Shown: in pieces, positions 47,301 to 61,342 of the stretch
Numbering within the stretch: the first letter of the stretch is position 1
How the letters are laid out: each line of letters opens with the position of its first letter
Assembly: GCF_019703515.2 (NCBI RefSeq)
Contig: NC_059373.1
Coordinates: 19,740,281 to 19,804,280, forward strand
Origin: Myxocyprinus asiaticus
Lineage: Eukaryota; Chordata; Actinopteri; Cypriniformes; Catostomidae
DNA: 64,000 nucleotides
Direction of reading: 5' to 3'
The notes under the pieces: generated by a model
What the model saw: only the letters and a program-made list of their open reading frames with translations
Database searches by the model: none
Told to the model about the DNA's origin: nothing
Translations under genes and position numbers: made by a program

Positions 47301-47814
47301 GTGAGTTGTTTACTTATTTAAAATTCATTTAATGCAAACACTGCAAACATTGTGGCTGTCTCAAAAACTAGTGAACTGAACAACCAAAATACCATAATAT
47401 TACCATGGTTTTCGGACGTATAATACCGTAGTATTCTTTGAAGTACCTTGGAGTACCATGTAAACACCATGGTGAACGAATATGGTAATCATTCAGTTCC
47501 CTTGTATATAAATCGAAGTGACATATTACCAGTTCATTATACCATGGTATCGTCATAGTATTTTTTATTTAATTTTTTCGTAAAAGCTTCCCCAAAAATG
47601 CTACACACACATGTGATGCCCAGAATGCTGTCTATGTATGCATCTCATTTGTTTTTGAATCATCTGTTATTGTTATTTGTGCATTTGAGACTGCATAAAC
47701 ATTCTCTTAAAAGACATTTAAAGGGATAGTCCCCTTTAAAAAAGAAGTCTTTCTTTTTTTTCTGTGGCAGAATGTAAGACAATGACAGCCTCAGTCATCA
47801 TTCACTTAAAATGC

Positions 47815-47846
<32 letters not shown>

Positions 47847-50800
47847 TACAATGCAAGTGAATGGTGACTGAGACTGAACATTCTGCCAAACATTTCCTTT
47901 TGTGCTCTGCGGAAGAATATAAGTTAAACGGTGCAAAAATAATGACAGAATTTTCATTTTTGAGTGAACTATCCTTTTAATGCAGATGTTGAATGATCTA
48001 CTACTAGAATCTGTCTTTGTTGATTTTGTATGGCTGTTATGCTTTGTGCATTACATAATATACAGTATATCAAAATGTTCTAGTGGGATAAGATTTGATC
48101 CTTAACAACCTGACATTATCTGTCCAGTTAGACTTCACCCCAAAATATTGTGTCTATTGGGTTTAACAGTATATTGAATTTCAGGTGCATAGTGCATACT
48201 GATTTAATGAATTGTTTGTGAGTTCTGTCCTTACTAATATCGTCATTTCTTGCTCGCAGGATCTGCCAATGCCTGTGAGAAGACCTCCTTCATTTTTTTA
48301 AGGCAAGAGCTTCCTGTCCGGTTAGCCAACATCATGAAGGAGATAGACTTCCTCCCTGACAAACTGCTCAGCACACCCTCTCTGAAGCTGCTTCATAGCT
48401 GGTGAGATCCACAGCCAATAAACAATTCCGTGCTGTTCCAGACTCCTGCTGTTCCGTAATGAACAGTACACCACGCGGGACCATATGTTTGGAATGTGAC
48501 CAGTGTGATGAATTCCAGATCATTGAATACACTCGCTTTCTTTCTGTTAACCTTTTACAACTCATGTGACATATGAGTTATACTGCATGGCACATGACTT
48601 CAAAAGAGAGGTGACGGCCATTGGTGTTTTTAGATAAACAGGATCTTGCAATTTTGAGGGCAAATAAGATTGCATCACACAATTAAATGGATAGTTCACC
48701 CAAAAATGTTATTTCTGTTATTATTTACTCACCCTCATGTTGTTCCAAGCCCACAGGACTCTCTGTCTTCCGTGAAACTGAAGGAGACGTAGGCAAAATG
48801 ACAGCCTCAGTCATTATTCACATTGCATCTTTTTTGTGTGTGTGCAATGAAAGCTATGCAGGCTTTCATAACATTCCTCTGTTTTTTGAGCATCTTGACC
48901 AGCTAGACATTGACTCAGCCATCAATCCATCCATTTTCTATAGCCGCTTATCCTATGCAGGGTCTGGGCATAGTCCCTTTCAAGGCAAGTCAGTCCACTT
49001 GGCAGCCATCTATAGAACGCTCCTGGGCAGGCTGGGCAGCTATTTTTGCATGTAAACAAGCGGCATCCAAGTACAGCTCCTATCTACTTGAATGGGGAAA
49101 GACCAAAATCCCCAAAACGGTTTGTCAAGATTACGATCAAAGAACACGTTTAAAATCAGCAGTAAAATCTGACAACATTGATATCATATATTGTGCTTCT
49201 TTACCTCAGAGTACGGCAAAAAAAAAAGCAATTTTCTAGCTTGTATAGCTAATGCGCATGCTCGTTCTCGAGTTGATTGACAGGCAATGTCTATATCTGA
49301 AAGGTGATTGGCTCTTTTACCTGTAAGGCAGGACTTCCTTTTCTTCATCTGTTGGCCGTGGGCATTCCAATTTCTCCCACTCATTTTAATAGAAATGGCC
49401 CATCTCCGCTAAATATTTTTAGGTTGTGGGTAGTGCTGGAGCCTATCCCAGCTGTCTCAGGCCGAAGGTGGGGAAATACCCTGGACAGGTGGCCATTGAC
49501 TCAACCAATCAATGAGCTATAAGGCCTTGGCCTTGTTTGTTTGAAATCATTTATCTCATTGTTCATTGTGATAAGTTGAATAGTTCAGTTCCAAGCTGAA
49601 TAACAATCTATATTAGGACATGTACTTGGGTCAGTTTTCATCAACAGTGTCTAGTAAGCACATTGAGACTTAGCAAAAACTTAGGATGTCAGCAGTCTGC
49701 ATCAGCATTTTTGATTGTTTAGCCACCATTCAGAATGAATAGTTCACAGATTACATTTGATTTTCTGAAAAATTTCTGCTCAGCTTTAGGCCAAATGCAC
49801 AGGGTGTCTGGTTCTGAAATTTTAACCTGAGGTCACTGGTAAGTTCAGTGGTATTTACATCATGAAAACAGAGACACTGGATAGACTGTCTAACAGCTGT
49901 GCTTTTATACACATCATTTATCTGTCTGTGGGATGTATATTAGTCATAGTTCTAATGTAAATGCATTAGCTAAACTCTATTCCTTTAAAGGAATAGTTTA
50001 CTCAAAAATGAAAAAAAAAATAAATAAATAAAATCTACTCACCCTCATATTGTTCCAAACCTGAAAAATGACTTTATTTTATGCAGAGTACAAAAGGAAG
50101 TGTTTTAATGAATATCTCAATTCATATTTTAAATACAATGGCAGTAGATAGTGCCTCAGTTAAAAAAATTAAAAGGACCCAAAAGTATCATAAAATAACT
50201 TATTGCGACTTGTGCATCATATTCCAAGTCTTCTTAAGGCATTCACTAGGTTTTAGTGAGAAACAGACCAAAATTTAAGTCACTTTGCAAATTTTTATTA
50301 TTAATGTCTCCAAGGCAACATTAGAGAGGTTTTAGTCAAAATCGCAAAAAATGATTTGTGATAGTGTTGAAAGCATCTGTTAGAATGCCTTGAAAATTAC
50401 AAATGCATGATTGTTTTTCAGCAGAAAAAAAAGTGTGTGTGTGTGTGTTTATTAGTTCCATTATACTGTAGTTGTAATGTATAATTTCCAGCTGTTATTG
50501 CAAATTGAAGGATGTTTTTTATGCAGACCACAAAAGGATGTGTTTTAATGAATTTCTCAGTCCACCTTTTAAATACAATGGCAGTAGACAGTGCCTTAGT
50601 TTAAAACATAAAAATGGCCCAAAATATCAAAAAATAACTCCTTGCGACTTGTGCGTCATATTCTAAGTCTTCTGAAGGCATTCACTGGATTTTAGTGAGA
50701 AAAAGACCAAAATTTAAGTCACTTTTCAGTAACAATCTTGACGTCTGTTGCATGTTCATGAGTGTATGAGAGAATCTCGTTCATGCGAAAACTTCTGTTG

Positions 50801-53654
50801 TTTTTAACACTAAAGTCACTGTGAACAAGCTGTTCTCCTATAGCGCTCATGAATGTGCAACATACGTCAAGATTGTCACTGAAGTTAAGTTTCTTATTTT
50901 TAAAATGGCAAAAAAAGAACTTCAGCGGAGTGGATAGTACACATGCTCAAGACATATATGAGCCGTTGTCCTCATATGGATGCAGGTTCGAGTCCTTTGT
51001 CATGTCGTTCCCATTCTCTCTGGCCCCTCCCCCTCCTCTTTCCCATTTTTCTCAACTGCCCTAACCATTAACATCCCTTAAATATATATTTATATATATT
51101 TTCTTTTTTCTTAAAAAAAAAAAAAAAAAAATGGTGTGTGGGGGGTGGGGGGTGCAGGCAATTATTGATGCTAAAAATGTACATTTGATTTGTTTACATG
51201 CGTCTAGTTTGCTAGTGGGGTGAAAATAACAGCCTGATCTCACATAAATATCGGCAAGTGTGTGCCGATTTTTCTTTAACCGAAATTGGTATACGTTGAC
51301 CGAATTTGAAAACACTGCCTCCAGAGGCTAAAATGGTAAGTGTTTCAGAGCATATAAACAAGTGTGATATCCTTTTATATCCAGGAGAGGTCGCCAGAAG
51401 CCAGTTGTAAAAATAATTGTTTTCAGCTGAACGGTGTGTAAAACGGTGAAGAAATGCTTATTTTATTTAAACTACCCCCCAACCAAAACCCAAATCTAAC
51501 CCTAACCATTAGAAGAGACAAAATGCAATGTTAGGGACAAAAAAGCAACCTCCTTATCACGCTCGTGATTGTTTATACAAACGTGATTACTTCCTCATTG
51601 GAATGGGGATCGATCTGCGGCCTCCCGTGCAACTGACGCAACATGCTACCAGTCGTGCCACAAGAGAAAGTAATTATTGTTGAGCTGATAGGGCATGTCA
51701 TTGAGTTGGCATACTGTTGCTGATCCTAGGGTAATGGAACCTTTGGAAACAGCATGCCGACATCCCGTGTGATCATGTTGGAAAATAAGGGAAGCATGAA
51801 GGGTTGGCAGCCCCTTTTACCCACTCATGTGTGACTATGCATGAACTACGTGCATGTGATTTAAATAGCTTGTTGTTCATGGAAAGTTTTTAGGTTTAAG
51901 AATAGACTTTGTCATACAGTGCTCTGAATGAACAGGATTTAGAAGGACAGAATTATTTATTAACACAAACAGTAGCAGTCATAGCTGTTGCCTTTGTCTT
52001 ACAAGGTTTGGCAAAGGCTTTGTGTTCAACAAGTCAACTGCATCACAAATTATGTAATAATCGCTGTTATGTAAACTATATTATCTGCTGACTTTACTGG
52101 ATTCTTTCAGAGGCTGTTATGAAAGCTGTTTATGAAAAACTGTATCTACTGTATGATAAAAAATATATATAATTGTTGTTTGTAAACTTGAGTTTAAAGG
52201 CTAAAGGTTTGTTTGGGAATTTATATCCTCAAGACCAGAGAATCTGTGACTCACGCTGAGATCAAAGCCTGAGCCAAATGCTTCAGACTTTCACATGTGG
52301 TCTTTGAAACATTATGCAGAGTCAGATATCCTGAACACTGTACACAAACAGGTGTTCACTGTAACCTTCTCAGAGGTTTAGCTAGTAGTATTGTATCTTG
52401 TTAGACGTGGCGCAATTAGACGTGTTGTTGCTCTCCTTGCCAATAGTCACATGGGTGGACTTGATTCACGCAACCCTTAAAATTATCCAGGCAAATCTAT
52501 TTAATCATACCAAGCCTCCATTCATCATTGGAAAAGGCTGCATTAAGAATTGGATTAGTGGTTATAGTAAATACTATTACTGCTAAGCACCTCCTTTAGC
52601 CATTGAAACAAACAATTGTACAGGCTTTGTTGTTAAAAAGAAAGAATACAGACTTACGTAAATTCTGGTGAATTATGGCTGCGTTTCAAAAAGAGATGCC
52701 TTCCTATACTGCAATTTCGAGCATCATGGGTTCAGATTGATTCCCACAAAAGAAAGACGATGCACTAGTTTTGTTTTTCTTTGTTTTTGTATTTGTTTTT
52801 TTGAATCACAGCCAATGTCTCTTATGATACATGGTTCAACAATAAGGATGGCCCATTCGCCCATGGCCAGTTTGAGAGAGTTTCGTGCCAGTACAGCATT
52901 GTCACTACGTTTTTATGCCTTGCAATCTTAAACATTTAGTTTTCTGTGATTGACCATTGTTGCAAATTCTGCTTATTATTATGGTTAACATTATATGTCA
53001 AAATTGCAAGAATGATTTGTGATAGTGCTGTGAAAATTACCATACATGATTCTTTTTCAGCTAATTTGTGTGTGTGTTTGTGATAATTAATTCCATTATA
53101 CTGTAGCTGTAAAATTTCCAGCTATTATTGCAAATTAAAGGAATGTTCCAGGTTCAATACAAGTTTAGTTCATTGGACAGCATTTGTGGCATGATGTTGA
53201 TTATGACAAAAAAAAAATTATATCTCGTTTATTGAAAAAAAATCCAATCAAATTAAAAGAAAAAAAGTAAATATTGCAGGTACATTAAGGCAATTACTAA
53301 GGAAGTAAATGGGGCCAGTCAATAAATGTTAAAATAAACACTTTCGTAAAATAAACAAAATTTCAAAAGTATAGCCACGAAATGTAAACGTGCTAACATG
53401 ATTTCATTGTGATAAAATTGCTTACTTTTCTTATCTGTATAAAGTTATATCCAAATTACAACTTCATTGTCATGACAACGTGACGCTGATAAACACTGTA
53501 ATTTGGTGAACGCCTTTACGCAGTTAAATCCCTCGATTTTAGCGCACTAAAATTATGTTAACACATAAAGTTTACATCTTACTATTGTATTGTAACATTT
53601 ATGGACTGGCCCCATTCACTTCCATTGTAATTCTGTTTTGCTTTTTCAATGTGC

Positions 53655-53705
<51 letters not shown>

Positions 53706-56700
53706 TATATATATATATAAACAAAAATGTTTTTGTTTTTTTTGTGGTAATCAACATTATGCCAAAAATACTGTTGATTGAGCTTAGCTTGTATTGAACT
53801 TGGAACATTTCTACAAAAAACTAATAAATTATTGCTTGTAAAGAAAGTTTAATGTTTAATAAATAATGTAATGGACAGTATATGTATTTTTGACACGTAT
53901 TTAAAATCTATTGCTAAAAATAGTCCTTTTTTTTTTTTGTGTGTGTGGCCTGTGAAAATATTGGCAGAGCAAATACAAATCTGAACTGTACCCCTTGGAA
54001 TTGTGCTCATTCCCAGTCTAAACACCCTCACTGTTTGTATACTCACAAACAGGTACGCCCAGAGTCTGATGGAGCTTGTTGACTTCTTAGAGAAAAACCC
54101 TGATGATAAAAAGATCTTAACTAAGTAAGTACAATATTAAGGACCATACTAGGAAATGACGAAAGTCACACAATTTAACTTGGCTGCTGCTCTAGTGGTG
54201 TGTTTAACCGGTTGACATGTCTCTCAGATTCACAGAAACGCTGATCAATGTCAGGAACAGGCATAATAACGTGGTGCCCACCATGGCACAGGGAGTGCTG
54301 GAGTACAAGGAGGCCTTTGGCGTGGATCCCGTGACCAATCAGAACGTCCAGTACTTTTTGGACCGTTTCTACATGAGCCGAATCTCCACACGCATGCTGA
54401 TGAATCAACACAGTAAGTGCTCTGGACGGTACTAAAGCCTTCTGCCAGATAGTAAAGATATGAATAACTCCAAAACGCAAAGTACTGTACATAGTAATAC
54501 TGCAGCTGAATGTTAGTTTATATTGTCAGAAATTTCTGTTGTTCATTATTAAACTGTACTCAAAAAAATATTATATGATCAATGCAGCATTAATCTTTGA
54601 TGGCAGCACCAATCCAGCCCACCCTAAACATATTGGCAGTATCGACCCACACTGTGATGTTGTGGAGGTTGTAAAAGGTAATTACCTGTGCTTGCTACCT
54701 GGTTAGCACTTTTAATCTGTGAAAGAAAGTGATCATTCTGAATGAAGGCCACAGAAATAAACTTTCACACTTATCTGCTACACCTTTTGCAAATTTGTTT
54801 TAGTTAGTTTTCTGATTTGTCTGCTAGCTTAAGCCTAAGACATACTTTGTTTTTCCGTATGCTGGTCCGAAGTATACTTTGGCCTTTAGCTTAACTGGGA
54901 GTGAAATTAATTAGAGATGCAAGACTTATTTTACATATATACTGTATACATATTAATAATAATCAAAATCCTCTAGTTGGGGGTTGTCTGAATGACTAGT
55001 TAACTAATCTAGTCAACTAGTCATGACCCATCCCTAAAATGGACATTATTGTTGGCCCTACATACAACAAAACTGTACCCCTGACTCCATGTCTCCCTCT
55101 TTCTCACTCCAGATGCCTATGAGAGTGCCAAAATGCTGTGTGATCAATACTACTTGACCTCTCCGGAAGTGGAAATCAAACAAGTGAACTGTGAGCAAGA
55201 ATTTTCTCTCTCAAACTTTCAGTTCAGTCTTTCTTTTTTTTGTGTGCTGTGCATGGTGATTCCTGACCTGTGAGAAAAAAACTGAACTCTGCCGTGCCGG
55301 TCTCTGTTGTGTTATTTACACAGCAGCTCATTCAATGCATGGCTTTAGATTTGAGATTGTTTGACAATGTGGGATGGCGCAAACTGAAAGTATTTGGAGG
55401 GGGGTATGTTTTAGAATGCTACATTCTTTTCTTGCATGCTATAAAACATGTCTAGACTCTTTAGTGTGTTATGTTGTTAGTTATGTGTCTTATCAATTCA
55501 CGCATGGCCTTGAATTCAACTTTCCCCCTAAAATAAATGTAATGAAATAACTACATTCATTTTTACATTAAGACGCAGTATGTGGTTTGGTGGCAATAAC
55601 GTAGCTTATCTGAATGTGTTTCGGTGATGAGAAATATAAGCTATGTTAACCACACTGACATTGAGATAAGTTGTTAAATCACTTATCAGTGGAGACTGCC
55701 TGAAAATCTTATCACAGTGCATCTATGGAGATATATATGGAATGATAGGAACAGCGCTAGTTGCATGATAGCAAGTTTGGCACAATCTCTCTCCTTATCT
55801 CATAGACATGTAAATAGCACTGCATTATGGTGTCAAGCACGGAGAACCTTGCAAGGTTGAGTGCCCACCATTTGCAGCTGGTCATCTGGTGTACTAACAC
55901 ATAGTAACAAATTAGCCAGCATAAATTCTATCATGTGCTTCATTGCTGACAAATTGTAGCAGCATGCCAATGTTGATTTCATCAGTGGATTCATAAAAAA
56001 ATATGTTTTTGTGGACTAGCGAGCTATGAGCTCGTTTTACAATTTGCAGAACTGTTACTGAATCAATAAATCTGTTGTTTTTGCAGTTAAAGGACCCAGT
56101 GAGCCCATAAATATAGTTTATGTGCCTTCTCATCTGTACCACATGCTCTTTGAACTCTTCAAGGTACTTACTGTAATAGCAGCTATACACCACACACAAC
56201 AATACATTTATTTATTTTAAACATGGAAGTAAGAATCTTTAAAGGGATAGTTCATTCCAAAATAATAGTTCTGTCATCATTTAGTTACAAAAGGTGAAGT
56301 TTTGCAGAATGTTGGTATAATAAAAAAGTCATATGGGTTTGGAACGACATGAGGATGAGTAAGTGGAGGAATTTTATTATTATTATTATCTTTTTTTTTT
56401 TTCTTTTTTATTTTGGTGAACTCTAAGATTTAATTGTGTATTTGCATTAAAACCTCATGCATATGATGGTTTGATTTGTCCATAACAGAACGCAATGAGA
56501 GCAACTGTGGAAACCCATGAAACCAGCCTACGTCTTCCACCAATCAAAGTGAGAGTTTCTCTTGGGAGTGAAGACCTGACTATTAAGGTGAGGTCTTTTT
56601 CAATTACATCTCAGGGTTCGTACTCCCTCAACAGTTCATCAAGAGCAATATTTCACCTCTGTTTTAACTTATAACATCCTTGCATGAGCCATGCAGATGT

Positions 56701-57400
56701 GTAATGACTTACAGGTTTTGTAATGACTCCTACATTATCTTAGATGTCTGACAGAGGAGGTGGCGTTCCCTTGAGGAAAATTGAAAGGCTTTTCAGCTAC
56801 ATGTATTCTACTGCACCGAGTCCTGTGACAGAAGATAATCGCAATGTTCCCCTGGTAAGAACCATGATATATTTTAAGACCCAGTGAAATCAAAATTGAA
56901 GTTTTGTGGCTTTCAGTCCATGTCTGTTAGTTTAAGGCCATCTATTTGCTAGTGTACTTCTAAAAGTGGACAAAAGTAACCTTCAGCAGATATACGCATT
57001 TTCAATTTACAGTCTTTGTCCTCTGGGAAAAATATTGTGTGACAAGCCCTTATTAATATCTCTCGCCCAAACTTTGTTTAAAAAATAAAAATGTCAACAG
57101 AAAGAAAAGCAGGGCCTGTCAAGTGAATTCATGGGGTCTTTAATAAATGGAAGCATAAATATACATGAAACATCTATACTTTGCTAAACCACTATTGTTT
57201 GTTGTGTAATGTTACTATGTGTCAAAACTTTGATCCACACAGTAATGTTTTCTGTAGCAGAACTAAAATGTAATCTGTGAGATCACAGTAATCAGATGGC
57301 TTATAAATTAGCAGAATTACTAACAGCTCAGTATTGTTTAAACCAGATTAGATTCGTAATGCAGTCGTAATGCAGTCGTGATGCAGTTGTAATGCTTTCT

Positions 57401-57433
<33 letters not shown>

Positions 57434-60400
57434 TACTCACAAATGCACTTTGCCTCTCTTCTTTGCAGGCTGGTTTTGGCTATGGTCTTCCTATCTCCCG
57501 CCTCTATGCCAAGTACTTTCAGGGAGATCTACAGCTGTACTCTATGGAGGGATATGGAACATCGGCAGTCATATACCTAAAGGTACACTCTGTCAGCTTC
57601 AAGTAAATTGCAAAGTCATTGAGATAAATCTATTAAATGGACTCACATCAGGCATTATTCACTAAGACAACAACATACTTACGGAGAAGTTCTTCTTCAT
57701 TCAGAGGTAAAAAAGAAGATCAAAACAGCTGAACAACGACATACTGTTTGCGAACATTCAGACTCCGGCCACGGTGCTGGGGGAGGCGTTTAGAGGTACA
57801 TTTAAAACTACGTGTAAAAACATCAATCACATGAGATCAGTAAAAGAACTGTTTTAACTACTCAATGATGATTTAATGTAATATATATGCAGTAGATAAT
57901 GTGTGATCTTTCTTGTTTACATTCTAATTTCATGGAGCTAATGCGCTAACACAATATATGCGGCCATAATAAGCACCGATTACACTCTATTATTGTAATT
58001 TATAAAGACACTGATACTACTGTAAAGATAGTAGAATACAGACAAAAGAATGATGATAGGCATATCTTACTACAGGCAGATGTGTAAATGGATTTCGCTG
58101 CGGATGGCATGAGTGAATGGGCACTTAAGAGTATTTGCGTAGATTTGATTCCTTTTTAGACTAATTAAACAACAAAAATCGTATGACATTATGTCTCTAT
58201 GCAAACGACTGAACAGATAGTAGGTAAATTTGCACCAACTCGCTAATATCTGCATGTGGGTGCTTTCATGTTGACTGATCTTAACTGACTGAATGGGAAT
58301 TAGCTGTCAGCCTCAAAGTAGGTGGAGCTCCAGGGCACACCGAACGATGACGTGGACCAATGGCAGTAAGAAGATGTTTTACAGCCTGTAAGAAGCTTTC
58401 CTAAAAGTTGGCCCTGGTGAGCTGTTACGAACCATGAAACGAAAAAAAAAAAAAACCTTTTTGGAGAGATTTTGTTTTAAATGATGTCACACCCATTCGG
58501 TCTTAGATTTAGTAGGAAGAATGTAGGGGCCTTAAGTGTTGTACGCTGAAGTTAAATGTGACGTGTAATTTTTTAAGCCCCTAATGGCACCAAATGGAAT
58601 AAAGCTCAACAGTCAGTTCCAGAATTAAAGATCCTGTTCATTTTCACAATAGGCTAATTGATTTTTAACCATAACTTATAAACTTTTAAAGACAGACCTA
58701 GCTCCAAAGTTGTTCATTGATAGTATATGCTCCGGTTGAAGCCATCAGTCTTTTTTTCTTTTCTTTTTTCTCTCTCTCTCTCAAAAAAAAAGCCTTTCAC
58801 AGTGGAAATCTTGGTAAATAACTACACTACCTGTGAATTCTGAAGGGAAACGATACACCAATCAGAGTCACAGCAAACAAGCGCTGCAGCGACCGTCCAC
58901 TACCATGACGCAATGCCAAAGACACAGTCGAGTCTCCCTGCACTCTCAAACTGTTTATAAATTCACCTCACAGCTGGTTGGTTTGGTTTATGGCTTAGAA
59001 TGACTATGAAGTACTTACCAGTATTGAAATCCCTATGGGGAAAAAATAATGTGAAAAACACTTCCAGAAACATGACAGCTGATATAGTGAAGGTAGCCTG
59101 CAGCTCATGCCTGGTTACCCATTGAAGCTAAGCAGGGTTGAGCCTGGTCAGTACCTGGATGGGAAACCTCCTGGGGAAAACTAAGGTTGCTGCTGGAAGA
59201 GGTGTTAGTGAGGCCAGCAGGGGGTGCTCATCCTGCGGTCTGTGCTGGTCCATACGCCCCAGTATAGTGACGGGGACACTATACTGTAAAAAGGCACCCT
59301 CTTTTGGATGAGACATTAAACCGAGGTCCTGACTCTCTGTGGTCATAAAAATCCCAGGGCACTTCTCATAAAGAGAATATCCATTAATTGGCTGTATCAC
59401 TCTACTCTCCTCTCCACTGATAGCTGGTGTTTGGTGAGCCTACTGGTGCACTATGGCTGCTGTTGCATCATCTTGGTGGATGCTGCAGACTGGTGGTGGT
59501 TGAGGAGAGTCCCCTGTTCACTATGTGAAGTGCTCTGAGTGTAGTGTCAGAAAAAAAGTGCTATATAAATGTAACATTCATTCAAAAATAATGTTTTCAA
59601 ACAGGTTTCCTGAACACTCTGAACAACCTTTCGCTTTAGTCGTTGTTCAGAAAAAAATGGTCAATTCCCAGTTAAACAGCTTTTTACACATAGTCTCGCC
59701 CCAATTCACGTAATTGATTCAGCAAATGTTTTGAAAGCACCACAGAGCCACAGCCAGGATGTCTGCAGACATGGGAAAACTGGGAAACTCTAAAAAAATA
59801 AAAAAATAAAATAAAATAAAAATAAATAAATAAATAAAATGTCAGGCCTGGAATCATCATGGAAATTTCAATAATATGTATTTTTCTAGTTACTGTCTGC
59901 CAAATATTGACTAATCAGCAAAGAAATTGCTCTTGTGTAGAGCAGAATATTACTTGTATGCCATTGTGATGTCTGATAATTTTGTTAAATTCCTGTAATG
60001 AGTGAGAACAAAATAAGTCAATGAAACGGTCAAACCTGTTCACAAATCGGTCAGAATAATTCATCAGCGGATTGTCTGAATTTGAATAATTTTGAAAAAT
60101 CCTTATTCAGTCATGAAAAATTATGGGAACTCTGCACATTGTTTACACTCTCTTTAGAAGTCAACCTATGATTGGTTTACTTAATTGTCTCTGCACATTA
60201 TGATATGAAAAAGAATTTTAACCAGGGACTAGACGGTTCAAGGAATGAAAACGAACTAAATTTTATGCAGAATGTAGCCAAAACGGGAACAAAGTCATTT
60301 TCAATTGTTCCGGAGTGAAAACTTTATTTTTAAATGCTGGTAACAGGTTATAACGGTTTCATTTCGTTCATGAAACCAAAGGTCAGAGGGTTTATCAAAG

Positions 60401-61259
60401 TACATTTTTGGAACTACATCTCTTCATGTTGCCTGAAAAATGTTTTGCTTTGATCCTGAAGGAAACCACTGCATCACACATTGTAACACCCCCCCCCCCT
60501 CCCTTTTTTTTTGTGTGCCTAATTTCCTGTTGTAATACCACATTCTATGAAATGAAGACCTTTTTAACAACTATGTATAAGTTCTACATGTACACGCACA
60601 GCTATCTAGATACAAGCAAAACATTATTTGAGGTAAAAAGTAAATTTCTCATTTGTTTACAAGTCTTCACTGATTTATTGTTAGATATGAGGCATTAATA
60701 CAGATTTGATGCCGCTGGGTTTTGACTGAGAAGCAGATCTGTAATAAAAATGATACTTGAATTTGAATTTAACTGTATGCTTATGATTTCTATGCTGATA
60801 AATTCACCACTCCGGAAAAAAAAATTGATGGCTCATTTTCACTTATTTTGGTGAGGCAAGTGGCTTATTTTGGGCTTGTTTTTCCAGACCAGGTGGCTTG
60901 TTTCTCTCGCTAGATCTGGCAACCCGGCAACTGGTATTTCACCCACCCTTAGCTCAGAGTACTGTCATTTTAAAAAGAACGTTATTAACCGCTCTTTTAT
61001 TTTGTTCTAATCAGTTACCATTTGGAAAGGAGGCTGCAGAACTTCTGAATCGGAATGAAAAAATAACGTTTTTGATCTGATCGAACCTCAGTGAAAATCA
61101 TTTCGTTCTTAGTCCCTGATTTTAACATTGAAAAAATTACACACGTAACCTTTAAATTCATAAATGTGTTTAATTTTGGGTAAGAGTGTAATGAACAGTG
61201 TAATGTGATTCAGGAATTTCACTAAGAAAGACTACCTAGGCCTTTGCAGAATACCAACG

Positions 61260-61342
<83 letters not shown>

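Larger units (their letters stand above)
48402..54052. other. pdk4 intron 2, repeat-rich
   Basis: 5.65 kb. It holds MITE arms at 48688-48850 and 49985-50070, a tandem-like duplication (50078-50287 / 50518-50727), a second duplication (50336-50508 / 52996-53137), a hairpin-forming inverted repeat (50732-50877), two tRNA-derived SINE-like modules (50950-51075, 51598-51680) and a foldback MITE (53136-53812). Confidence 0.75.

Noticed and set aside
59096..59200. A functional 5S rRNA gene
   Set aside because: The 5S-like region is diverged at its start (several bases of the normal first 45 nt are missing) and continues into a SINE body and tail.
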